Source: Cytophagaceae bacterium SCN 52-12 (GTDB lineage Bacteria > Bacteroidota > Bacteroidia > Cytophagales > Spirosomataceae). From it: a stretch of 34,947 nucleotides of DNA. Numbering within the stretch: position 1 is the first letter of the stretch; every line of letters begins with the position of its first letter. Below the pieces are notes generated by a model. It worked only from the letters and a program-made list of their open reading frames with translations, made no database searches and was not told where the DNA came from. This document shows, in pieces, positions 6,055 through 13,931 of the stretch. The translations under genes and the position numbers were made by a program. The stretch is from contig MEDT01000110.1 in NCBI GenBank assembly GCA_001724175.1, positions 1 through 34,947 of the forward strand, read 5' to 3'.

Positions 6055-9000
6055 TCAATTTGTTTTCCCGGGGATATAAAACTTGCTTTGCTCGTCTTCA
6101 GGATCCAGCGATACGCTTTGGATAGAGGTTTTCCCTTGTCCCCAGGCAAATACCAGCGGAAGAATGAAGAGCGCGGCAAAGGTCGAGGTAAATAGCCCGC
6201 CGATCACCGCCCGGCCGAGCGGAGAGGCCTGATCTCCTCCGTCACCAAATCCTGCCGCCATCGGGATCATCCCTACGATCATGGCGAGGGCCGTCATCAG
6301 GATAGGCCGCAAACGCAGGGAAGCGGATTCATAGGCAGCGGAAAGGGCATTCCCGCTTCGCAGCCGCAGCTCCTCGGCATTTGTAATAAGGAGGACGGCA
6401 TTTGAAATCGAAACCCCTACAGACATAATGATCCCCATATAAGACTGCAGGTTCAGCGTCGATCCGGTGAGCAGGAGCAAAATGAGCGAGCCGACGATAA
6501 CAGCCGGCACAGTGGCCAGCACGATCGCCGATACCTTGAAAGACTGGAAATTGGCGGCCAGCATTAAGAAGATAACCACGATAGCTACTAAAAGACCCCC
6601 TTCCAGGCTATCCAGCGTACTAGTCAGCGTTTCGCTCAATCCGATAAGCTGCACGGTAAGGCCGCGGGGGAGCTCTCCCAGGGAATCAATCGCCTCCTGG
6701 ACCGCTTTTTGTGCTGTGCCCAGGTCCTTTTCATTGAGATTGGCGGTTACCGACAGCACCGGCAGCGCCCCCAGGTTGTTATTTTCACCGTACGTGGTAT
6801 CGGGAGTGATGGTCGCCAGGTCGCCCAGTACCGGGCGGCTCTGTCCTTTCAGCACAGGGATTTCCGAAATGTCATGAATAGAGCTCATCCTGCTTTCGGG
6901 AACAAGCACCTGTACCAGGTAGCTGTTCCCGCTTTTCGGGTCTACCCAGATGTTTTTATCGGTATAGCGGGATGAGGAGGTGGAGGCGATCAGCGACCTC
7001 GAAATGTCGACCACATCTACACCCAATTGGGAAGCACGTGTACGGTCGATCTCGATGTTGACGGCAGGGTACTTGTTTGACTGTCCGAGCTGGACATCCC
7101 TCAGGTACGGGATTTCTTTCAGCTTTTCGATCACTTTGCCCGCATACAGCTCATTCGTTTTTTTATCGCGTCCCATGAGTCTTATTTCTACGGGCGTGGG
7201 CGAGCCCTGGCTCAGAATTTTGTCGGTGAGTTCTATCGGCTCAAACGAAAGACTGATATCGGGGATGGCGGCTTTGGTCCGCTTCCTGATCTTTTCCTTC
7301 AATTCATCCAGGTCGGCATGAAATCCTTCTTTTAAAGCCACCTGGAGCACAGCTTCCTGCGGTCCGGACATCCAGAGATAGATCGGGCTGACAGAGAACG
7401 GCCCCGGGTGCTGGCCGACATAGGCAGAGGTAACCGCCACGTTTTCATTTCCCGTAATGTCTTTTATAATGCCGACAAGACCAAGCGTTTTTTCTTCGGT
7501 ACGTTCGATCCGGGTCCCTTCCGGCGCTCTCAGCCTGACCTGGAACTGGCGGCCGTTCACTTTGGGAAGCACGTCTTTCCCGATATGATTCAGGAGCAGG
7601 CCCGCCAGGACGGTTGACACCAGCAGGTAAACAATGACGATGGGGCGCCTGAAAGGCATCATGCGGTTGATAAATCTCAGGAATCTTGTCCGCAGTCGTT
7701 CAAAGAGGCTTATTTTACCATCCTGGTTGCTGTCTTCCCGCTCGCTGAGCGCTCTTTTCAACTCCTGGGTATCAGTGTGCGCAGCGGCTTTTGCATGTCC
7801 TTTCATGAGCCAGTTAGCCAATACCGGGACAAAGGTCTGCGACAGGAAATAGGAGGCGATCATACTGAACCCGATCGCCAGCGCAAGCGGCATAAACATG
7901 GAGCCGGGTATTCCTTCCATCGTAAAAGCCGGCGCGAAGACAGCGAGGATACAGAACAGGATCAGCAGCTTCGGAAAGGCAATTTCCCTGCAGGCATCCC
8001 ATATGGCCAGGGCCTTGGGTTTCCCCATGTCCAGGTGCTGGTGTATGTTTTCGATCGTGACCGTACTTTCGTCGACGAGTATCCCTATAGCGAGCGCGAG
8101 CCCGCTGAGGGTCATGATATTGATCGTCTGGCCGAGAAGGTTGAGAAATAGTATGCTGATGATGACCGACGTAGGGATGGTCAGGATGACGATAAGCGCT
8201 CCCCGCGCATCGCCCAGGAACAGCAGGACCATGAGCCCGGTAAGCACGGCTCCTATCACACCTTCCTCCACGAGGCTTTTGACGGCGTTCATGACATATT
8301 GGGACTGGTCAAACTCATAGCTCAGCTTCACGTCGTCGGGGAGCGTGCTCTGCATTCTGGGGATGCTCTTTTTCAGGTTCTGCACTACTTCCCAAGTGGA
8401 GGCATCGGCGCTTTTGGCGATGCTCAGGTAGACCGACCGCTTCCCGTTGACTAAACCGTAGCCGGTAGTGACGTCGGCGCCGTCTTCTACGACTGCGACG
8501 TCGCGGAGGAACAGGTTCTGCACCCCGTTGCCTTTATACAAGGGAATATCGCCAAATTCGGCGACCGTACGGATGGTTGTATTGGTGGGTGTGATATAAT
8601 TTTTGTCGCCGATTCTTACATTTCCTGACGGGGCGGTCTGGTTATAGAGGCGTAAAGCTTCTACCAGCTGATCGGGCGTAAGGTTATGCGATCTCAGCAA
8701 TTCAGGGTCGACCTTTACAACGACCGTCCTGATGTTTCCTCCGAACGGCGGAGACGACACGATACCGGGAATCGAGGTAAAAGACGACCTGACATATAAA
8801 TTGGCAAGATCCATCAGCTGGTTGTTGGTCCTGACCTCACTCGATAGTACGAGCTGTCCTACCGGTAACGTGGAGGCGTCAAACCGGATAATGAAAGGCG
8901 GGTTGGAGCCGGGCGGGAAGATCGCCTGGATGCGGTTTGAAGCGGCGCTCATCTCGGCAGATGCCTGGGCCATGTTCGTGCCGGGATAGAACGTAACTTT

Positions 9001-9273
9001 CATCAGGGTCAGCCCCTGTATGTTTTTGGTCTCTATCGTTTTGATACCGTTCACAAACAACAGGATATTGACGTATTGCTTCCCGAAGAATGTCTCCATC
9101 TGGTCTGGCGTATAACCTCCGAAAGGGTGGGCGATATACATCACCGGAAGGTCGAGACTGGGGAAAATGTCGATCTTGATCTTTCTGACCGCGCTGATTC
9201 CGAAGAAGAGCAGGCCGGCCACAACAACCATGATGGTTATCGGCTTTCTTAATGCAAAGCGAATCAGATTCAT
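6055..9273 (-). CDS. RND efflux transporter inner-membrane permease (AcrB/HAE1 type)
   Basis: This is a full-length permease of 1072 residues. It starts with the typical first helix MNLIRFALRKPITIMVVVAGLLFF, has two large periplasmic loops and ends after the twelfth helix. The TM4 proton-relay region reads GILVDESTVTIEN, with D401-E402 where AcrB has Asp-Asp. The signature GLALAIGILVDE and the C-terminal half motif LRPILMTALAMIVGMIPMA are clear. An unusual point is the cytoplasmic linker between the two halves: residues 514-525 read DSNQDGKISLFE, which matches a 12-residue EF-hand loop at every ligand position. The gene sits between the TolC-like and adaptor genes, with gaps of 53 and 47 bp. 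It most resembles drug/hydrophobe pumps; heavy-metal export is less likely. Confidence 0.95.
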   Translation of the reverse strand: MNLIRFALRKPITIMVVVAGLLFFGISAVRKIKIDIFPSLDLPVMYIAHPFGGYTPDQMETFFGKQYVNILLFVNGIKTIETKNIQGLTLMKVTFYPGTNMAQASAEMSAASNRIQAIFPPGSNPPFIIRFDASTLPVGQLVLSSEVRTNNQLMDLANLYVRSSFTSIPGIVSSPPFGGNIRTVVVKVDPELLRSHNLTPDQLVEALRLYNQTAPSGNVRIGDKNYITPTNTTIRTVAEFGDIPLYKGNGVQNLFLRDVAVVEDGADVTTGYGLVNGKRSVYLSIAKSADASTWEVVQNLKKSIPRMQSTLPDDVKLSYEFDQSQYVMNAVKSLVEEGVIGAVLTGLMVLLFLGDARGALIVILTIPTSVIISILFLNLLGQTINIMTLSGLALAIGILVDESTVTIENIHQHLDMGKPKALAIWDACREIAFPKLLILFCILAVFAPAFTMEGIPGSMFMPLALAIGFSMIASYFLSQTFVPVLANWLMKGHAKAAAHTDTQELKRALSEREDSNQDGKISLFERLRTRFLRFINRMMPFRRPIVIVYLLVSTVLAGLLLNHIGKDVLPKVNGRQFQVRLRAPEGTRIERTEEKTLGLVGIIKDITGNENVAVTSAYVGQHPGPFSVSPIYLWMSGPQEAVLQVALKEGFHADLDELKEKIRKRTKAAIPDISLSFEPIELTDKILSQGSPTPVEIRLMGRDKKTNELYAGKVIEKLKEIPYLRDVQLGQSNKYPAVNIEIDRTRASQLGVDVVDISRSLIASTSSSRYTDKNIWVDPKSGNSYLVQVLVPESRMSSIHDISEIPVLKGQSRPVLGDLATITPDTTYGENNNLGALPVLSVTANLNEKDLGTAQKAVQEAIDSLGELPRGLTVQLIGLSETLTSTLDSLEGGLLVAIVVIFLMLAANFQSFKVSAIVLATVPAVIVGSLILLLLTGSTLNLQSYMGIIMSVGVSISNAVLLITNAEELRLRSGNALSAAYESASLRLRPILMTALAMIVGMIPMAAGFGDGGDQASPLGRAVIGGLFTSTFAALFILPLVFAWGQGKTSIQSVSLDPEDEQSKFYIPGKTN

Positions 9274-9326
9274 GCGGTTACGGGGTGCAGTCCGCCGGGA
9301 GCGGACAGGGTAGGAGTGTAGACTGG

Positions 9327-10727
9327 TTATAGTTGATTTTCGAAAACAGAATAGTCGCCCAGCGCGGCAGCTTTCATCAGGAGGCTTTGCCAGACGTGAT
9401 TGCCGGCAATATCGCGATCCGTTTCCGCTCTTATAAGCGCGTAAAGCGTCTGGTTGAGCTCCACGAGGTTGGTGAGGCCGTTTTTATACATGACCGATTT
9501 CTGTAGATAGGCATCGGCCGCGGCTTTTACCTGTACGGGGGCTTCCCTGTAGTTCTCGAGCGCGTTGGCGATCTTGCTGCCTGCCAGCTCCAGCTGGGCG
9601 TTAAGACGCTGGCTGGCAAGGTTGTATTCTTCGAGAAGGGCCCGGTTGGCGAGCTCCTGGCTTCTTACCTGGTGGGAATACCTGACCGGCTGGGCCAGGT
9701 TCCAGGTGACGCCCAAACCCAGCAGGAAATTGCTCCGCGAGGGCCTGAAGCCATCCCAGGCACTGTGCGTAAAATCGGTCCTGTCGGTTGCGTAGGAGCT
9801 TCCGAAGCCCGATGCCCTGGTTTGGAAAACCCCTACCAGTGAGAAAGCCGGGAAGTAAAAGGTTTTATAGTAGCGCTGCCGGGACTCCCCTTCGAGGATA
9901 CGGCTTCTGAAAAACTGAAGGGTGGGATGCGATTCGACCGTCCCCGCCGAAAGCTCTTCAAGCAATGCCGGCAGCCTGGCTATAAACAGTGTATCGGCCG
10001 CAAATTCCCCCGGAGGGACTCCCATCAGCACGGCCAGCTGATTGCTTTGCTCCTGTTCGAGGTCGCGGGCGCGTGTGATGGCGATGCGCGCATTCGAAAC
10101 TTCCGCATCGGCAAGGAGCGAATCGACGCCTGCGATCAGGCCGTTCCTGGCGCGTGTGGTCACTACTGTTTCTACGGCGCGGGCCCTGGTCAGGTTCTTT
10201 TCATACGACAGCCTGAGGCGCTGGGCAGTGAGGAGGTTGAGATAAGCCGCAGTTACCCTGATGCTATGCTCAAAGATCTCCTGCTCAAGATCTTTCTGGT
10301 CCCGGAGCGTAATGGCTTCGGCGGTATTGATCTTCTCTTTCGCTCTTCCGAAAGCGAAAAAATCCCAGTTTACATTGGCCAGGTAAATGGCCCCGAAGGC
10401 GGCATCCCAGTTCTGGACCGGGGAAGGAAGGCCGGAAGAGGCAACGCCGAGCCCCCCGAACCCGTATCCGGGCCCGATCTGTCCGTTTACGGTCCCATAC
10501 GTCCATTGGCCCGCGACATTCATATTGGGCAGGTATTCGCTCCTGGTAAACGACGCGGCCGACCTGGACGCAGCAGCGTAGCTGGTTTTCGATTTGATAG
10601 TGCCGTAGTTATCCAGCGCTGTTTTTACAGCCTCTTTCAGGGAGATCGTTATCTGAGCGGGAAGTCCTGTGGAATAAAAAATGAATAGCAGAAGGAGAAA
10701 GCGGTTTCTTACAGGTTTAGTTAACAT
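9327..10727 (-). CDS. TolC-family outer-membrane efflux protein
   Basis: The 466-residue protein has a signal peptide (residues 1-24, cleavage near LPA-Q). It shows the two internally similar TolC/OEP halves, each rich in long amphipathic helices. Typical pieces are ITISLKEAVKTALDNYGTIKS at the N-terminus and a second half ending with a LVELNQTLYALIRAETD-type helix. It forms the trimeric outer-membrane exit duct of the pump. It is the first gene of the operon, so the whole three-gene unit is probably driven from the 163-bp region shared with cbpA. No regulator gene is attached. Confidence 0.92.
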   Translation of the reverse strand: MLTKPVRNRFLLLLFIFYSTGLPAQITISLKEAVKTALDNYGTIKSKTSYAAASRSAASFTRSEYLPNMNVAGQWTYGTVNGQIGPGYGFGGLGVASSGLPSPVQNWDAAFGAIYLANVNWDFFAFGRAKEKINTAEAITLRDQKDLEQEIFEHSIRVTAAYLNLLTAQRLRLSYEKNLTRARAVETVVTTRARNGLIAGVDSLLADAEVSNARIAITRARDLEQEQSNQLAVLMGVPPGEFAADTLFIARLPALLEELSAGTVESHPTLQFFRSRILEGESRQRYYKTFYFPAFSLVGVFQTRASGFGSSYATDRTDFTHSAWDGFRPSRSNFLLGLGVTWNLAQPVRYSHQVRSQELANRALLEEYNLASQRLNAQLELAGSKIANALENYREAPVQVKAAADAYLQKSVMYKNGLTNLVELNQTLYALIRAETDRDIAGNHVWQSLLMKAAALGDYSVFENQL

Positions 10728-10806
10728 ATATAGCGTAATCTTTTGGAAAAGAGAGACCCCATGTTACGTAAACATATTAGAAATGAAAAAGTTAAAAAAC
10801 ATGCGT

Positions 10807-10822
10807 TTATTTATGTAAATAA
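10807..10822. promoter_or_regulatory. Palindrome in the divergent pump/cbpA control region
   Basis: TTATTTATGTAAATAA has perfect 7-bp arms around a central TG. It lies 80 bp upstream of tolC and 68 bp upstream of cbpA. The symmetry and position fit the operator of a dimeric regulator such as TetR, MarR or Crp type, but no regulator gene is adjacent. AT-rich palindromes also arise by chance. Confidence 0.4.
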
Positions 10823-10890
10823 TTTGAAGAGTGCAAAATGATTTCGAGGTTTCACATGTAAATTAGATGCGGCGTTTAACTCTGATATAG

Positions 10891-11787
10891 ATGGCATTTA
10901 TTGATTATTACAAGATTCTCGGGCTAAGCAAAGAGGCGGGCCAGGAAGATATAAAAAAAGCTTACAGGAAGCTGGCCCGGAAGCTGCATCCCGATCTCAA
11001 TCCCGATGACAAGGAGGCGAAGATAAAGTTTCAGCAGCTCAACGAGGCGAATGAAGTGCTGAGCGATCCGGAAAAAAGGAAAAAGTACGACGAGTACGGA
11101 GAAAATTGGCAGCATGCGGAACAGTTTGAGCAGGCAAAGCGACAGCAGCGCAGTTCGTATCAGACCGGCCAGAGCAGCCGGCAGGAATATACCGGTGATT
11201 TTGACAGCGGCGATTTTTCGGACTTCTTCGAATCCCTTTTTGGTCAGCGCGCCGGCAGGTCGGGAAGAGCCGAGCCGAGGTTCAGGGGCGGCGATTACCA
11301 GGCGGAGCTTTCATTGTCGCTGAGGGAAGCTGCCCGGACGCATCCGCGTGTTTTAACTGTAAACGGGAAGAATATCAGGATCACCATTCCTGCCGGTGTG
11401 GCCGACGGTCAGGTGATCAAGCTCGCCGGCTACGGCGCTCCCGGGGCGAACGGAGGGCCGGACGGCGATCTGTACATTACCTTCACCATTCATCCCGACC
11501 CGGTTTTCAGCAGGGTGGGAGATCATCTTCATATGACGAAGGAAATAGATCTTTACACGGCGGTTTTGGGCGGGGAGATCGTGCTGGATACGCTGAACGG
11601 CCAGGTAAAGCTGCAGGTCAGCCCCGGTACGCAGAACAATACGAAGGTGCAGCTGAAAGGAAAAGGTTTTCCGGTATACAAGAAAGAAGGGTCTTTCGGA
11701 AACCTTATCGTGACCTACCAGGTGAAGATCCCGACAAATTTGTCGGAGAAGCAAAAGGAGCTTTTCAGGGAAATCGCAAAATCCTAA
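10891..11787 (+). CDS. cbpA: DnaJ-like co-chaperone CbpA (curved-DNA-binding protein type)
   Basis: The 298-residue protein has an N-terminal J domain (about 3-70) with the HPD tripeptide at 33-35, which stimulates DnaK ATPase. A Gly/Ser/Arg-rich linker follows (about 75-125), then the two beta-sandwich client-binding domains of type II J proteins (about 130-295). These include [25 protein letters not shown]. There is no CxxCxGxG zinc finger, which separates it from DnaJ itself. It lies 12 bp upstream of cbpM, the usual partner, and this strongly supports the name CbpA. It should act in the cytoplasm in protein folding, possibly in starvation or stress. DNA binding, known for the E. coli protein, is not shown by the sequence. 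Confidence 0.92.
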   Translation: MAFIDYYKILGLSKEAGQEDIKKAYRKLARKLHPDLNPDDKEAKIKFQQLNEANEVLSDPEKRKKYDEYGENWQHAEQFEQAKRQQRSSYQTGQSSRQEYTGDFDSGDFSDFFESLFGQRAGRSGRAEPRFRGGDYQAELSLSLREAARTHPRVLTVNGKNIRITIPAGVADGQVIKLAGYGAPGANGGPDGDLYITFTIHPDPVFSRVGDHLHMTKEIDLYTAVLGGEIVLDTLNGQVKLQVSPGTQNNTKVQLKGKGFPVYKKEGSFGNLIVTYQVKIPTNLSEKQKELFREIAKS

Positions 11788-11799
11788 ACCGGCACAACT

Positions 11800-12096
11800 A
11801 TGAGTACTGAAATGATAAGCATAACGAGCTATTGTCTGAAATATGATATTGAAGGCTCTTTTATAGACTCGCTGGAAGACGGCGGGCTGATCGAGATCGT
11901 CTGGGTAAATAACGAGCGGTTTATTCCTTATTCGGTGCTGCCGCAGCTGGAGCGGTACATACGGTGGCACTACGAGCTGGACATCAACCCGGAAGGCATT
12001 GAGACGATCCAATACCTGCTGTATAAAATAGATCTGCTCAAGCAGGAAGCGGCGGATCTGAGGAGCAGGCTGAAGGTTTACGAGGGAACGAAATAG
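11800..12096 (+). CDS. cbpM: Chaperone modulator CbpM
   Basis: The 98-residue protein contains a MerR-like fold of the CbpM family. It has an N-terminal helix-turn-helix-like part (residues 6-60, including IEGSFIDSLEDGGLIEI) and a C-terminal helix with coiled-coil character (about 75-95, DLLKQEAADLRSRLKVYE). CbpM binds the J domain of CbpA and blocks its interaction with DnaK. The position 12 bp after cbpA in the same direction is the standard arrangement. The low complexity of short proteins leaves a small chance that it is another MerR-like regulator, but the context makes CbpM much more likely. Confidence 0.85.
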   Translation: MSTEMISITSYCLKYDIEGSFIDSLEDGGLIEIVWVNNERFIPYSVLPQLERYIRWHYELDINPEGIETIQYLLYKIDLLKQEAADLRSRLKVYEGTK

Positions 12097-12133
12097 GAAG
12101 AGCACATTTTTCTGAAAAGTACTACGGGCGGCG

Positions 12134-12151
12134 GGCTGTGAAGACACAGCC
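12134..12151 (+). terminator. Stem-loop after cbpM
   Basis: GGCTGTG (12134-12140) and CACAGCC (12145-12151) form a perfect 7-bp stem with an AAGA loop, 38 bp after the cbpM stop. GC-rich flanks may extend it. No T tract follows, so termination is possible but not certain. Confidence 0.45.
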
Positions 12152-12279
12152 TCCGGGACTTTGCTGTCATTGCCCCGGAATTTATAGCTTTCATCTTCAG
12201 GCCGTACCGGCAGGAGAAAATCAAAAAAATTTCAGGTTTGGATTTAGGGGTTTGGCCGGCAAAGCGAACCTTTAACAAA

Positions 12280-12846
12280 ATGAATCGGATGCGATACACT
12301 GATCTTACCGATGAATCGTTGGTTTTGCTGATGAAAAAAGGTGAACCGGAGGCTTTCGCCGTCATCTACCGCCGGTACTGGCGGCAGCTCTACGGATTTG
12401 CGTATCAGCAATTGGGCGTGAGGGAGGATGCGGAGGAGGTCGTGCATGACGTGATGGAAAGCCTGTGGCAAAACCGGGTGTATTCGAACATACAGAATTT
12501 GAAAATATACGTGTTCATCGCCGCAAGGAACCTGGTCAATAAAAGTATCAAAGCCCAGATGAACCTGAGAAAGTACCTGGAATTCCAGCTGCTGCAGGAA
12601 GTATTCGAAAATGCCAGGGTAAACGAAATACTTACGAACGAAGAACTCAGCAAAGCGGTGGACCAGGCGATGAAACAGATGCCGGAGAAAACGGCGACAG
12701 TTTTCAGGATGAGCAAACTGGATGAATTACCCGTGAAGAAGATTGCTTTGGAGCTCGGGCTGACCGATAAAGCGGTGGAATACCATATTACCAAGTCAAT
12801 AAAAATGTTGCGTCAACATCTCAGACATTTTTACCACGAGAACTAA
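12280..12846 (+). CDS. ECF RNA polymerase sigma factor (FecI-like), module 1
   Basis: The 188-residue product is chosen from the ATG at 12280; an upstream in-frame TTG at 12238 is less likely. Region sigma2 includes the helix around EDAEEVVHDVMESLW. Region sigma4 includes MPEKTATVFRMSKLDELPVKKIALELGL followed by the helix-turn-helix end KAVEYHITKSIKMLRQHL. No sigma3 domain is present, which defines the ECF class. The gene is followed after 12 bp by a FecR anti-sigma gene and then by susC and susD. The protein should therefore switch on this uptake locus when the SusC senses its ligand. The module lies directly after cbpA-cbpM but is a separate unit. Confidence 0.92.
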   Translation: MNRMRYTDLTDESLVLLMKKGEPEAFAVIYRRYWRQLYGFAYQQLGVREDAEEVVHDVMESLWQNRVYSNIQNLKIYVFIAARNLVNKSIKAQMNLRKYLEFQLLQEVFENARVNEILTNEELSKAVDQAMKQMPEKTATVFRMSKLDELPVKKIALELGLTDKAVEYHITKSIKMLRQHLRHFYHEN

Positions 12847-12858
12847 CAGGGATTGGAA

Positions 12859-13857
12859 ATGACACAACATGAGTTTGACAGGCTTACCGAGAAGTACCTG
12901 GCCGGGCAGTGCAGCGATGAGGAAATTGCCCTGCTGGAGAAATGGGCGACGCTCCATTACGACGAGCAGTCGACCGGCAGGCTATTTGATTCTGACAAAG
13001 CCGAGCAGGAAACCCGGGAAAAAATCTGGCAGCTGCTGAAAACCGGCAGCCTTTCCGGGAAAAGGATAATACCGGTAAAATGGATCGCCGGGATAGCTGC
13101 ATCGCTTCTGCTTTTAGGAGCCGGTCTACAGTACCTGCGGCAAATGGACCGCCACTCCGAAAAGCAGGTAACGGAAGTCGTTTCCGATACGACAAGCGGT
13201 CACCCGAGCAGGATCACCCTGCCGGACGGGAGCTCAGTTATACTTGGCGAAGGCGCCGACATCGTAGCAGATGAGTCTTTCGGAGCGGAAAACAGGAAGG
13301 TATGGCTGGATGGCGAGGCTTTTTTTGAAGTCATGCCCGATCCGCAGAAGCCTTTTATCGTGCAGACCGGTGACCTGGTAACGGAAGTGCTTGGAACCAG
13401 CTTCCGCATCAAGCCGCAGCAGAGCCAGAAGAAGATCGAGGTGTCGGTGGTTTCGGGTAAAGTTTCGGTATATACCGCCGAGTCTACGGGCAAAAACAAA
13501 AAGGACGGCGTCATCGCCATGCCTAACCAGAAAGTTTCCTACGACCTGATATTAAAGACGCTGCGGCAGGATCTTGTCGATGCGCCGCAGCCTGTTCAGA
13601 AGGCGGAATCTCATGCCCGCTTCCTGTTCGACGAGGTCCCGGTCGGCCAGGTGCTGGACAGGATCAGCGAGATATACGGGGTGCAGCTGATAGCCGGGAA
13701 CCCGGATATGCGGCAGTGTATATTTACCGGCGATCTTACCGGGCTCGATATGTATCGCCAGCTGGATTTCCTGTGCGAGGTAACACGCGCTAGATACGAG
13801 ATACGCGGCACTGCGATCTTTATTTCCGGCCCCGGCTGCCAGGCGGCGCAGCGATGA
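12859..13857 (+). CDS. FecR-family anti-sigma factor, module 1
   Basis: Starting at the ATG at 12859 gives 332 residues; an in-frame TTG lies 6 bp upstream. The order is: a cytoplasmic N-terminal sigma-binding part (about 1-65), one transmembrane helix (about 74-93, WIAGIAASLLLLGAGLQYL), a periplasmic FecR domain (about 115-215, with VWLDGEAFFEV and VLGTSFRIK), and a C-terminal DUF4974 domain typical of Bacteroidota. It should hold the ECF sigma encoded just upstream at the membrane until the STN domain of the partner SusC signals ligand binding. It lies 12 bp after the sigma gene and 74 bp before susC. Confidence 0.92.
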   Translation: MTQHEFDRLTEKYLAGQCSDEEIALLEKWATLHYDEQSTGRLFDSDKAEQETREKIWQLLKTGSLSGKRIIPVKWIAGIAASLLLLGAGLQYLRQMDRHSEKQVTEVVSDTTSGHPSRITLPDGSSVILGEGADIVADESFGAENRKVWLDGEAFFEVMPDPQKPFIVQTGDLVTEVLGTSFRIKPQQSQKKIEVSVVSGKVSVYTAESTGKNKKDGVIAMPNQKVSYDLILKTLRQDLVDAPQPVQKAESHARFLFDEVPVGQVLDRISEIYGVQLIAGNPDMRQCIFTGDLTGLDMYRQLDFLCEVTRARYEIRGTAIFISGPGCQAAQR

Positions 13858-13931
13858 GCGGGGCAATCCCATGACTTGATTCTCACAAATCTTTATTAAT
13901 CAAACAAACCATAATTTAAAGCAACGTAAGC

